From a virus, in IMG/VR virus record IMGVR_UViG_3300021962_000280, positions 1 through 37,149 of that record: DNA of 37,149 nucleotides; one strand, given 5' to 3'. Both the position numbers and the translations under genes were made by a program. The notes under the pieces are model-generated. The model had not been told where the DNA came from. It saw only the letters and a list, made by a program, of their open reading frames with translations, and ran no database searches. Positions 22,120 to 29,665 of the stretch are shown in pieces (the first letter of the stretch is position 1; each line of letters begins with the position of its first letter).

Positions 22120-23529
22120 ATGGCGTACGTAATTAATAACACAAGAGGCACAGCAATCACCACAATCACTGACGGTACAGTGGATAACACCACATCGTTA
22201 CAGTTATTTGGAAAATCATATTCGGGGTTTGGTGAAGGATTAAACGAAAACCTTGTAAAATTATTAGAGAATTCAGCATCATCAGCGGCACCCACTGCTC
22301 CATTAGCAGGCGAGCTATGGTTCGACACATCAACATCACAAATCAAAGTGTACGATGGCACGAGCTGGAAGCCCACAGGTGGCGCAAAATCACAAACAAC
22401 ACAACCAACTTCTCCGTCAGCAGGAGATCTTTGGTCTGACAGCACAAACAAACAATTATATTTCTACACAGGAACTACTTGGCAATTAATAGGTCCAGAC
22501 TATACAGCAAATCAAAGTTTATCAGGGTGGAAAATTGAAACAGTAAATGATTCAGGGGGAATAAGCAAAGTTATTTCTTCTATGTATGTGGCTAACACAA
22601 GAACTGCAATACTTTCTAAAGAAACATTTACTCCTGGCTCAGCAATAGCTGGTTTTGCTACTGTGTATGCAGGACTCACACTTAATTCAACACTAGGTGC
22701 TGTATACCAAGGTGCTAATTCAGCTCAATCAGCGGCATTAGATGTGTCATCTACATCAAACACATCAGCAACAATTATTGCTGGAGGAAATTTCCTAAGA
22801 TCAGATCAGGCAGACACCACAACAGGTGCTCTTACTATCGATACAGATTCAGGAATTATCATCGGTGATGCACAAGAATTATCAGTAACAGTTACATCTG
22901 GAAATGTAACTTTAGCTCAAACTAGACAAGACAAAGATTTATCTATCACAGTAAACGACGGTGGAGTCACAAAAACTCCTTTTGCGATCACAGGTGCTGA
23001 TGGTAATATTGTGATCACAGGAGATGTGTCAATCACAGGAAATTTAAATATTAGTGGAGAATATAATTCGTCAGTATCAAATATTTCCACATATGATGAT
23101 GCATTTATTAAATTAAATTCTGGAAACTCAGAGGCAAATTCAGGTATTATTGTTGAGACTTCAGACACAGACGATGCAAGATTATTCTACAGTTATTTAG
23201 ATAACCATTGGTCAGCAGGCGAAGGAGGAGTATATTCTCAGGTTATTCGATTAGCAGATGCTGTCACAGACGGTAATGCTAATAAAGAAAAAGTTTTAAA
23301 AACAGATTCATCAGGTCGAGTTGTAGCAACGTGGTTTGCTAGACCGTCTGTAGAAACAATAACAACTTCCAACACAGCAGTAACTGATGTCCCGTCAACA
23401 GGAGCAGTTGTTAATTTAATAAACAGTGAGCAACCAAAATGGGGCTCATCAGAAAAATATGTTTCCACTGTAGCACCTACTTCGGGTGATGGTAATGATG
23501 GAGACTTTTGGTTCGTAAGGGAGGCTTAA
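22120..23529 (+). CDS. Tail fibre protein, paralogue B
   Basis: The protein has 469 residues. The N-terminal region (about 20-95: LFGKSYSGFGEGLNENLVK, LLENSASSAAPTAPLAGELW) matches paralogues A and C. The section around AIAGFATVYAGLTL and NFLRSDQADTTTGALTI is also related to A and C. The C-terminal half differs: it lacks the YADLAE module and ends in TVAPTSGDGNDGDFWFVREA, so it probably presents a different tip. The start follows the TAAATATAG string by four bases and AGG by four. The stop lies six bases before the glycine-rich adhesin gene. Inferred role: fibre or baseplate-attached spike in receptor contact. Confidence 0.7.
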   Translation: MAYVINNTRGTAITTITDGTVDNTTSLQLFGKSYSGFGEGLNENLVKLLENSASSAAPTAPLAGELWFDTSTSQIKVYDGTSWKPTGGAKSQTTQPTSPSAGDLWSDSTNKQLYFYTGTTWQLIGPDYTANQSLSGWKIETVNDSGGISKVISSMYVANTRTAILSKETFTPGSAIAGFATVYAGLTLNSTLGAVYQGANSAQSAALDVSSTSNTSATIIAGGNFLRSDQADTTTGALTIDTDSGIIIGDAQELSVTVTSGNVTLAQTRQDKDLSITVNDGGVTKTPFAITGADGNIVITGDVSITGNLNISGEYNSSVSNISTYDDAFIKLNSGNSEANSGIIVETSDTDDARLFYSYLDNHWSAGEGGVYSQVIRLADAVTDGNANKEKVLKTDSSGRVVATWFARPSVETITTSNTAVTDVPSTGAVVNLINSEQPKWGSSEKYVSTVAPTSGDGNDGDFWFVREA

Positions 23530-23535
23530 TCTCCT

Positions 23536-24966
23536 ATGCCAACTATTGTTAAAACTTTTACCTACACAGGCACTAAACAAGAGGTAGCAATACCAGCAGG
23601 CACAGTTTCTATGAACATCTCTATGTGGGGTGGTGGAGGCGGTGGCGGTGGTAGTGATTCTGCTGGTCCTGGAAGACCTGGAGCCGCAGGACATTATGTA
23701 ACAAAATCCTCATTTGATTTAAAACCATACATAGGACAAACTCTTACAGTCGCAGTGGGCGGCAGTGGAGCAGGTGGTTCATCAGGTGGTGGTGCCGCTG
23801 GTGGAAAAAATGGAAAGAGTTTAACAGGATATTCAGGAGGACGTGGAGGTAATTCAGGACCAACTCCTTTCTCAGGATCGGGCGGTGGAGGTGGTGGAGC
23901 CTCTGTTATACAGATCAACGGTGTTGATATCGCAATAGCAGGTGGCGGTGGCGGCGGTGCTGGAGACGGACAACATTCAGCGGGCACAGTGGGTATAAAC
24001 AGCAATTCAGCCACAGCAGGCTCCCCAAGCACACTGGGAGAAAACGGTGCTGATCACTCTGGAGACGGAGCAGGTGGAGGTGCAGGAGGCGGTGGAGCCA
24101 ATGGCGGACGAGGTGGCAACGGAGGCAGTGGAGACAATGGAGGCACAGGTGGTTATTCAGGATCAAATCTTGTACCAGCTGGTGGCACAGAGAACAACGG
24201 GTCAGGCAGAACACCAGGAGGAACAGGAGACGCTGTGTATCAATCTGGAGTTGCTGAAGGAGCAAGAGCCTCAACATCAGGCGGAAACGGTTTAATAGTA
24301 TTAACTTTTGATATTGGAGTTCAAGCAAAATATAAGGTAGCAGGTGATTGGAAAGATACTAATAATTTATATTATAAAGTATCAGGCGCATGGAAACAGA
24401 TTACAGCCGCTTATGTAAAAGTCGCAGGAGAATGGAAGGCTATGTTTAACTCAGGTATTGAATTCTTGTCAACATCAGCAGGATTTGGTGATACAGTAGG
24501 TGGGTCATCGTCAGGCACACCAGGAGGTGGCGGCGGATGTTTCCTTGCAGGCACACCGATCACAATGGCAGATGGTACAACCAAACCAGTTGAACTGGTA
24601 GATTTACGAGATGAAGTTGCTGTGGGTGGTTATGTATTTGCTACAGGTAAGTTTTTAATTGATAATCTTTATGATTACAAAGGTGTTAAAGTATCTGGAG
24701 AACACATGGTAAAAGAGGACGATGTTTGGATGCGAGTTAAAGACAGTGCTCACTCAGTATCGATGGGCGATGATGAACACGTGGTATATGTGTTTGGAAC
24801 AGAGTATAGAAGAATCATTATTAACGGTATAGAGTTCACTGACTACTTTGAGATCAGCGAAAAAGAAGAATTATTCAATCACGGTGATAAATTTTTTGGT
24901 ATTTGGCAGGATCATGATAGACAAATTCATGAAAAAAATGTTAAAATATTAAATGATGGAAAATAG
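23536..24966 (+). CDS. Glycine-rich adhesin with C-terminal Hint autoprocessing domain
   Basis: The protein has 476 residues. After an N-terminal beta segment (KTFTYTGTKQEVAIPAG) comes a glycine-rich region of about 200 residues with many GGGGG runs, like the polyglycine tip adhesins of T-even phages. Three YxKVxGxWK repeats follow (about 262-302). A linker ending in GGGGG leads to Cys335 and CFLAGTPITMADGTTKPVE, the first block of Hint (hedgehog/intein) domains. The block-B-like His is in SGEHMV (H390); further His are at 406 and 415. No C-terminal His-Asn junction or C-extein follows, so it looks like a hedgehog-type or bacterial-intein-like domain that cleaves at Cys335. AAGGGAGG eleven bases upstream is the ribosome-binding site. 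The 3' end overlaps the oxygenase gene by 14 bases. Confidence 0.8.
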   Translation: MPTIVKTFTYTGTKQEVAIPAGTVSMNISMWGGGGGGGGSDSAGPGRPGAAGHYVTKSSFDLKPYIGQTLTVAVGGSGAGGSSGGGAAGGKNGKSLTGYSGGRGGNSGPTPFSGSGGGGGGASVIQINGVDIAIAGGGGGGAGDGQHSAGTVGINSNSATAGSPSTLGENGADHSGDGAGGGAGGGGANGGRGGNGGSGDNGGTGGYSGSNLVPAGGTENNGSGRTPGGTGDAVYQSGVAEGARASTSGGNGLIVLTFDIGVQAKYKVAGDWKDTNNLYYKVSGAWKQITAAYVKVAGEWKAMFNSGIEFLSTSAGFGDTVGGSSSGTPGGGGGCFLAGTPITMADGTTKPVELVDLRDEVAVGGYVFATGKFLIDNLYDYKGVKVSGEHMVKEDDVWMRVKDSAHSVSMGDDEHVVYVFGTEYRRIIINGIEFTDYFEISEKEELFNHGDKFFGIWQDHDRQIHEKNVKILNDGK

Positions 24967-25630
24967 TTTTTATCAAGGAAAACAAGGCGAATGCTTCAAG
25001 TTATTAGAGCAAAACTTTGAAAAAATCAGACAAGAGTATATCAACAAACAGGACAAGATATTTTTAGATCCTGAAGATTTTTCTGACGGAGTGCGTGGAC
25101 TTGCTGACGACTTCTCAGACACAGATCGTCCGGGTGACTATGTCAAAGGAGATTGGAGAGCACTGGGCATAAGTTCTGGAGATCACGAGGGACAGTCCTA
25201 CGAGGATTTCCCTACTCTCTATGATATACTAAGACAATTCCCCTATAAGACCAATGTGGCATTTATGGTGGTAGGACCGAACACATCTATAGGCACTCAC
25301 AAAGATGACGAGGGCGGATGGAGATTTCAAATGTGTTTTGATGACGGCGGCGGAGATGACAGCGGAATGTACTATCAGGATTTAACGACCAAGGAAAAAA
25401 GATTACACACATTCAAGACAGGCAATCAGTTCGCTTTTAAACCAGGCGAGCAACCACACAACGGATTCAATCGCAATCCAGGCGAGAGATTGACGCTGTT
25501 GATCGATTTTTACAAAGAGTCTGAGTACACTCCAGAAGCATACGAATCCTATCTAAAGAACTATGACGAGAAGTTTGAAGGTCTAAAAGAGTTAGCGGAG
25601 TTGTATGAATCAAGAAAACAAAAAGCCTAA
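24953..25630 (+). CDS. Aspartyl/asparaginyl beta-hydroxylase-like 2OG-Fe(II) oxygenase
   Basis: The protein has 225 residues. TSIGTHKDDEGGWRFQMC supplies H116-x-D118. QPHNGFNRNPGERLTLLIDF supplies the distal His (H169) and the Arg that binds 2-oxoglutarate (R179). The order and spacing fit the aspartyl/asparaginyl hydroxylase group of cupin-fold oxygenases, which hydroxylate protein side chains or small molecules using 2-oxoglutarate and O2. No membrane segment or signal peptide is visible, so it acts in the cytoplasm of the infected cell. It overlaps the Hint adhesin gene before it and the dehydrogenase gene after it, so the three enzymes form one translational unit inside the fibre cluster. 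The substrate is unknown; a virion protein made next door is one option. Met24953 and Met24956 are both possible starts. Confidence 0.78.
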   Translation: MMENSFYQGKQGECFKLLEQNFEKIRQEYINKQDKIFLDPEDFSDGVRGLADDFSDTDRPGDYVKGDWRALGISSGDHEGQSYEDFPTLYDILRQFPYKTNVAFMVVGPNTSIGTHKDDEGGWRFQMCFDDGGGDDSGMYYQDLTTKEKRLHTFKTGNQFAFKPGEQPHNGFNRNPGERLTLLIDFYKESEYTPEAYESYLKNYDEKFEGLKELAELYESRKQKA

Positions 25631-26186
25631 GGCATTGATCACAGGACATACCCGCGGTATAGGACGAGCGATATATGATCGTCTCACCAGAGAAGGGTAT
25701 GAGTGTGTGGGATTGAGTAAGAGCACAGGACACGATGTATTGGATAGAGAGGACGAGATTGTGGAAAGAATACAGGACTTTGATTACGTGGTACTAAATG
25801 CATATGCTCAGCACTCGCAGTTGAATATGTTGAAAAAGATTGTGGATCGTTATTCCAACAAAGCACTTGGAGTGGCAGTGATAACCAGCACGTCAGGCAC
25901 ACCCGAGGGAGCAGACGAAGATATGCAGGACGAGGAGTATATAGAATACAAAAGAATAAAACGAGAATTGATACAATACATAGGACAGATACAACAGGCC
26001 ATTGTGGATAAAAAATTGAACATCTATGATGTGTGTCCAGACACAGTGTACACTGATATGACTGTGGGACTTTGGGAACAGTATCCTAAACTACAGCCGG
26101 CGGATGTGGCAGAGTGTGTGAGCCTGTGTTTCCACACAAAAGACTATAACATTAACAAGATTGTGATACAAAAAAATGCAGACTAG
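25605..26186 (+). CDS. Short-chain dehydrogenase/reductase-like protein
   Basis: The protein has 193 residues, shorter than the usual 240-260 of the family. It shows the Rossmann nucleotide motif TGHTRGIG at residues 13-20, the strand motif LNAYA near 64-68 in place of NNAG, a serine in VITSTSG (about 95-97), and a YxxxK dyad at Y112/K116 (YIEYK). CPDTVYTDM near 144-152 corresponds to the PGxxxTxM loop. It is therefore probably an active NAD(P)-dependent oxidoreductase; the substrate is unknown. The GGAG-led ATG lies inside the end of the oxygenase gene (26-base overlap), and the stop overlaps the next gene by 11 bases. The base composition looks richer in G+C than the neighbouring fibre genes, which hints at separate acquisition. 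Confidence 0.75.
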   Translation: MNQENKKPKALITGHTRGIGRAIYDRLTREGYECVGLSKSTGHDVLDREDEIVERIQDFDYVVLNAYAQHSQLNMLKKIVDRYSNKALGVAVITSTSGTPEGADEDMQDEEYIEYKRIKRELIQYIGQIQQAIVDKKLNIYDVCPDTVYTDMTVGLWEQYPKLQPADVAECVSLCFHTKDYNINKIVIQKNAD

Positions 26187-26658
26187 GCCCTGGAGCAGAG
26201 ACACGGACTACGACACACTGGTCAAATGGTGGAATCAGCACGAGTTTGGAGTGGTGCCTAGAGAAGTGCTACCACCAGATGGGATCATTGTGGAAGAAGC
26301 CGGTGTTCCCCTGTGTGCGGGCGGACTGTACATAGGCATGGGCACGGAGTTTGCTTTCATGGAGTGGGTAGTGGCAGACAAAGATGCCAACAAACGACAG
26401 TTGCACAGAGCTCTAAGAATGTGCGTGGATGCCCTATTTGAGTTGGCTCGCAGTAAAAATATGCAACTGGTATTCACAACTACATCAGAAGGTGCTCTGC
26501 AGAAGAGATACATCAAATATCACGGCATGGAATTAACAGAAAATCACGTCAAAACTTTTTTAAAAGACCTTACAAAAGACAAGCATTATGCGTCCAAAAG
26601 CCTGGATTGGATATCAGACGATACCCAGATTAGCATACAGCGAACAAATAATAAATAG
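26176..26658 (+). CDS. GNAT-like acetyltransferase family protein
   Basis: The protein has 160 residues. A central strand (FAFMEWVVADKD, about 59-70) is followed by a helix rich in Arg and Leu (ANKRQLHRALRMCVDALFEL), then QLVFTTTSEGALQKRYIKYHGMEL. This fits the late strand, helix and strand of the N-acetyltransferase fold. The canonical acetyl-CoA loop Q/RxxGxG/A is not clear, so catalytic activity is uncertain. It overlaps the dehydrogenase gene by 11 bases and ends the three-gene enzyme block. Like the dehydrogenase gene it is visibly richer in G+C than the fibre genes. It might acetylate an amino sugar or a protein amine in the same pathway. It could also be a non-catalytic relative. Confidence 0.55.
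   Translation: MQTRPWSRDTDYDTLVKWWNQHEFGVVPREVLPPDGIIVEEAGVPLCAGGLYIGMGTEFAFMEWVVADKDANKRQLHRALRMCVDALFELARSKNMQLVFTTTSEGALQKRYIKYHGMELTENHVKTFLKDLTKDKHYASKSLDWISDDTQISIQRTNNK
26650..26657 (+). promoter_or_regulatory. Possible late promoter (AATAAATA)
   Basis: The string has one mismatch to TATAAATA, spans the stop of the GNAT-like gene and lies 22 bases before the small gene at 26680. AAGGA at 26663-26667 would lie in the leader and could serve as a ribosome-binding site. This would restart late transcription after the enzyme block. Confidence 0.3.
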
Positions 26659-26679
26659 CAGTAAGGATATCTACGAATT

Positions 26680-26856
26680 ATGGCAACAAAAGAGCAAGTT
26701 ACAGAGTATATAAATGCAACGTGGTCAGAGGTATGGACAGCAGACGACGAAGCACTTGTGGACAGAATGCTTGATCCTGCTCTAGCAGATATTTTAATTA
26801 AATTAGTAGGCAACGTAGAATTTTTAACAGAGGTTTCAGCAAACAAGAGCAATTAG
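26680..26856 (+). CDS. Small conserved-looking protein, 58 residues (tandem paralogue 1)
   Basis: This short reading frame runs from ATG 26680 to TAG 26854-26856 and fills an otherwise empty gap. Its product begins MATKEQVTEYINATW and contains LADILIKLVGNVEFLTEV. It is acidic and probably all helical, with no signal peptide or membrane segment. The gene just downstream encodes a related product (shared pattern YINA-x(n)-LIKLxGxVxxLxE), which argues that both are real. AAGGA lies 12 bases before the ATG. The function is unknown. The position directly before a fibre gene would fit a fibre-assembly chaperone or small virion protein, but that is only inference. Confidence 0.62.
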   Translation: MATKEQVTEYINATWSEVWTADDEALVDRMLDPALADILIKLVGNVEFLTEVSANKSN

Positions 26857-26857
26857 T

Positions 26858-27028
26858 ATGATTACACAACAAGAAACAGCAGACTATATTAATGCAAATA
26901 TAACCTCAGCATTGACAGTGGAAGAAATTAACACTGTTAAATCAATAATTAATAAAGACCTTGCTGTAGTACTAATCAAATTACTAGGTGATGTAAGTAT
27001 GTTAGTTGAAATTAGGGACGCAGAATAA
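26858..27028 (+). CDS. Small conserved-looking protein, 56 residues (tandem paralogue 2)
   Basis: The frame runs from ATG 26858, one base after the previous stop, to TAA 27026-27028, which overlaps the next ATG (TAATG). The product begins MITQQETADYINANI and contains LAVVLIKLLGDVSMLVEI. It aligns with the preceding 58-residue protein over the first helix (YINA) and the C-terminal helix (LIKLxGxVxxLxE). The tight coupling on both sides supports translation. It is predicted soluble and helical. The function is unknown; the tandem duplication suggests a hetero-oligomer or dosage effect. Confidence 0.62.
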   Translation: MITQQETADYINANITSALTVEEINTVKSIINKDLAVVLIKLLGDVSMLVEIRDAE

Positions 27029-28638
27029 TGGCATATTCAATTAATAACACAGCAGGCACACTTTTAAAAACTCTAGCAGATGGCACTATCGATACCACCA
27101 CGACAGATCTTGCTCTGTTTGGTAAAGGCTATGCAGGATTTGGTGAGCGACTGAATGAGAACCTCGTCAAATTATTAGAGAATTTCGCCAACACTTCCGC
27201 ACCCTCAAACAAACAAAAAGGACAACTTTGGTATGATACTTTAAACAATCAGATCAAGGTATGGAACGGCAACAAATTCAAACCAGTAGGATCATCCACT
27301 AACTCCACTGCATCGCCCACCAACGCCAACACAGGGGATTTTTGGTTCGACACTAACAACTCACAATTCTATGTGTACAATGGCACTGCCTGGACACTAA
27401 TTGGACCAACTACTGTTTCAGGATCTGGAGTCACACAAGTTTCGTCAGAAACAGTGGCGGACAGTGTAGGAGTAAACAAATCTATTCTAAAATTAATTAC
27501 TAATGATATCATTGTAGGCATTGTGTCCGCAGAAGAATTCACACCAGGCACAGCAATATCAGGATTTGCGACAGTCTACAAAGGTATCACTCTTTCTACA
27601 GCAATATCAGGAAACAAATTAACAGGCACAGCCACAGATGCAGATGCATTGGGCGGAGTCGCCGCGGCAAACTATCTAAGATCTAACGCCAATGATACCA
27701 CATCAGGCACTTTAGGAATTCTTGCTGATGGCGGATTAACTGTAGGTGTTGGATCAGATCTTACAGTATCAGTATCTGGTAGTGATGCTGTTATAAAAAA
27801 CAACACATTGAACGGTGACATAAAATTTGATGTAACTAATTCTTTAGGATCAACCACAGTTATGTATGTGGATGGTCAACTAAGAACCTGTAATATTACA
27901 GATTTAATTGTATCAGGTAATTTAACAGTTAATGGAACAACTACAACATTAAACACATCTAGTTTATCAGTAGAAGACAACATTATTGAGTTGAATAGAA
28001 ATGTATCTTCAGCGGCTGGAATGCCAAATTACACAGGACTAAAAGTTAATCGAGGATCAACATCATCTGTTACTGAGCAAGACCTATACTGGGTATGGGA
28101 CGAAACGTTTGCCGATGATGGTACAACTATATATGGTAACGCAGGAGGTGCTTGGACAGCGTTCAAATCAGGCGGCGGCGGTGAGATGTCAGCACCCACA
28201 CTAGTAGATATTCGAGCTAACATAGTACACGCAACATCAACAGCGGCACAATATGCCGATCTAGCAGAGAGATATGAGACAGATGTTGCTGTAGAGTGCG
28301 GTGATGTAGTAATATTAGGTGGAGATAAAGAGATTACAAAGTGTATGAAAGAGTTAGACGATGCTGTATTTGGAGTGGTTTCTGAAAATCCAGCGTTTTT
28401 AATGAATAAAGACGCAGGAAACGATGATTCACACCCTATGATAGCACTCAAAGGACGTGTAAGAGTTAAAGTAAAGGGCACAGGATCTGCAGGTGCTCGT
28501 ATCGTTTCTGCAGGTAACGGAGAAGCAAGAGTAGCAAATCTAGAGGAATGTACCGCTTTTAATACCCTAGGTAGGCTGTTGAAGGCTAAATACTCACAAC
28601 AAACAGAATTACACGAATGCGTGATAGGAGTAAAATAA
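27028..28638 (+). CDS. Tail fibre protein, paralogue C
   Basis: The protein has 536 residues. The N-terminus (LALFGKGYAGFGERLNEN, KLLENFANTSAPSNKQKGQL) matches paralogues A and B. A middle block (AISGFATVYKGITLSTAISG, then GTATDADALGGVAAANYLRS) is almost the same as in paralogue A. From about residue 406, AAQYADLAERYETD, GDVVILGGDKEIT and FGVVSENPAFLMN matches the C-terminal module of A, possibly a Peptidase_G2-like processing or chaperone domain, followed by its own C-terminal end with several cysteines. The ATG overlaps the stop of the preceding small gene, so translation is coupled. It is probably a trimeric fibre or baseplate spike involved in receptor contact. Confidence 0.72.
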   Translation: MAYSINNTAGTLLKTLADGTIDTTTTDLALFGKGYAGFGERLNENLVKLLENFANTSAPSNKQKGQLWYDTLNNQIKVWNGNKFKPVGSSTNSTASPTNANTGDFWFDTNNSQFYVYNGTAWTLIGPTTVSGSGVTQVSSETVADSVGVNKSILKLITNDIIVGIVSAEEFTPGTAISGFATVYKGITLSTAISGNKLTGTATDADALGGVAAANYLRSNANDTTSGTLGILADGGLTVGVGSDLTVSVSGSDAVIKNNTLNGDIKFDVTNSLGSTTVMYVDGQLRTCNITDLIVSGNLTVNGTTTTLNTSSLSVEDNIIELNRNVSSAAGMPNYTGLKVNRGSTSSVTEQDLYWVWDETFADDGTTIYGNAGGAWTAFKSGGGGEMSAPTLVDIRANIVHATSTAAQYADLAERYETDVAVECGDVVILGGDKEITKCMKELDDAVFGVVSENPAFLMNKDAGNDDSHPMIALKGRVRVKVKGTGSAGARIVSAGNGEARVANLEECTAFNTLGRLLKAKYSQQTELHECVIGVK

Positions 28639-28639
28639 T

Positions 28640-29617
28640 ATGGCATATGTAGCAGGTGATACAATTACAGCGTCACAATACAATATTTTTGTAAATAATT
28701 CATCAGCACCTTACGGATACAACCATTTCGCAGGTACAGGTTCAGGCAGTTATGGTCTGGGACAATCTACTTTAGCAACAGTAACAGGTGGAGCAAATAC
28801 AATCACAGCGGCACAGTTCAACAGTTTATTCACAGCAATGAACAACATTGCGAATCACACTAATGACACACTAACTTCTACAACAGCAGTTGCCACAGGC
28901 GACACCATTGCTATCAAAGCGGCTCTAGAAGCAGACCTTGCCACATTGGCGGCGTCGATAGCGGCAGGTTCACCAAATGCCACAGCATTAACTACATCAG
29001 GAGCACTAGTAACTTCTGACTCTTCAGCAAGATGGAACGGAAATCACACAGTAGAACAGTCAGTGACATTTTCCAGTGCTGACGATTTACGATATTTTTT
29101 CAATGCTGGAGGAAAAGTAAGAGTTCAACCTTCAAGAGTTGGAAATGGCGGAAACAGCGGAGCAACTTCTAAAGACACATCTTTCGATGAACTAATTTCA
29201 GCAGTAGGAATTTTTTCAATTGCGGCTCAGACCTCTTCAAGATCTGGTTCAGGAGAAACTGTGACCACAAACGGTTTAGCGAACGGTGCTTTGGATTTAG
29301 GCACAAGCTACACAACACTATTAAGATTAACTCAAGACTCTGGCACATACACTTCAAACTATGTCGATATTCAAGCAAAACTAGATGCGGCAGTGGGTAC
29401 TGCGGTCACACTAACTGTTAGATTTCAATTTGTAGATCAAGATGGCACTGACAGCATATATGGCGGTGGTAATAACCCTCCAGGCTTCGATGCTTATCTA
29501 GAGTTTGTTGGTCAAACACGAGTTGTTTTAACCACTCAATCACCAAACACAGCAGAAGGTTTGGCTTCTGTTGGTACTGTTTCTACAACAGCACAGGTGT
29601 CTAACACAACAGCATAA
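28640..29617 (+). CDS. Putative virion structural protein (fibre region)
   Basis: The protein has 325 residues and is rich in Ala, Thr, Ser and Gly with few charged residues, as in phage virion proteins. It begins VAGDTITASQYNIFVNNSSA, then GTGSGSYGLGQSTLATVTGG and NTITAAQFNSLFTAMNNIA, an N-terminal pattern I associate with structural proteins of marine T4-like phages. The second half (about 145-310) is a beta-rich domain (FQFVDQDGTDSIYGGGNNPP). The start is two bases after the stop of paralogue C. It is the last gene of the structural run; a palindrome and promoter follow. I cannot give a specific function. Confidence 0.62.
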   Translation: MAYVAGDTITASQYNIFVNNSSAPYGYNHFAGTGSGSYGLGQSTLATVTGGANTITAAQFNSLFTAMNNIANHTNDTLTSTTAVATGDTIAIKAALEADLATLAASIAAGSPNATALTTSGALVTSDSSARWNGNHTVEQSVTFSSADDLRYFFNAGGKVRVQPSRVGNGGNSGATSKDTSFDELISAVGIFSIAAQTSSRSGSGETVTTNGLANGALDLGTSYTTLLRLTQDSGTYTSNYVDIQAKLDAAVGTAVTLTVRFQFVDQDGTDSIYGGGNNPPGFDAYLEFVGQTRVVLTTQSPNTAEGLASVGTVSTTAQVSNTTA

Positions 29618-29640
29618 TAATTTTACCACTAGGATTTCCA

Positions 29641-29665
29641 ACCATAATTATGTTATAATTGTGGT
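29641..29665 (+). promoter_or_regulatory. Operator-like palindrome overlapping the cluster promoter
   Basis: Two 11-base arms (ACCATAATTAT at 29641-29651 and ATAATTGTGGT at 29655-29665) are inverted repeats with one mismatch, separated by GTT. The second arm ends at the base before the ATG at 29666, and the palindrome contains the -10 box. It therefore looks like a repressor or activator site that would block RNA polymerase. If transcribed from upstream, it could also fold into an 11-pair hairpin with one G-U pair over the start codon. It lacks a T-tract, so it is a poor intrinsic terminator. Confidence 0.5.
29651..29659 (+). promoter_or_regulatory. Extended -10 promoter (TGTTATAAT)
   Basis: The string fits TGnTATAAT, the extended -10 element of sigma70-type promoters, which can work without a good -35 box; no good -35 is seen at 17 bases. 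The expected start of transcription is about seven bases after the box, at 29666, which is the A of the next gene's ATG. This would make a leaderless mRNA. It is the first promoter-like gap before the glycosyltransferase/radical SAM run and differs in type from the late-promoter strings upstream. Confidence 0.5.

Noticed and set aside
23694-24328. Overlapping open frames, proline- or leucine-rich, on the minus strand and in a second + frame of the adhesin
   Set aside because: They are shadows of the glycine-rich repeat; glycine codons read in other frames give such low-complexity products.
24538-24966. Hint domain read as a splicing intein
   Set aside because: The gene ends soon after the domain, with no C-extein and no His-Asn plus Cys/Ser/Thr junction, so protein splicing is not expected.
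28029-28664. A 211-codon open frame on the minus strand across the end of fibre paralogue C
   Set aside because: It is antisense to a conserved fibre module and looks like a by-product of Ala/Thr/Gly-rich coding on the other strand.
29641-29665. Palindrome read as an intrinsic terminator of the structural operon
   Set aside because: The stem is AT-rich and no T-run follows; it runs straight into a start codon. A control site fits better.
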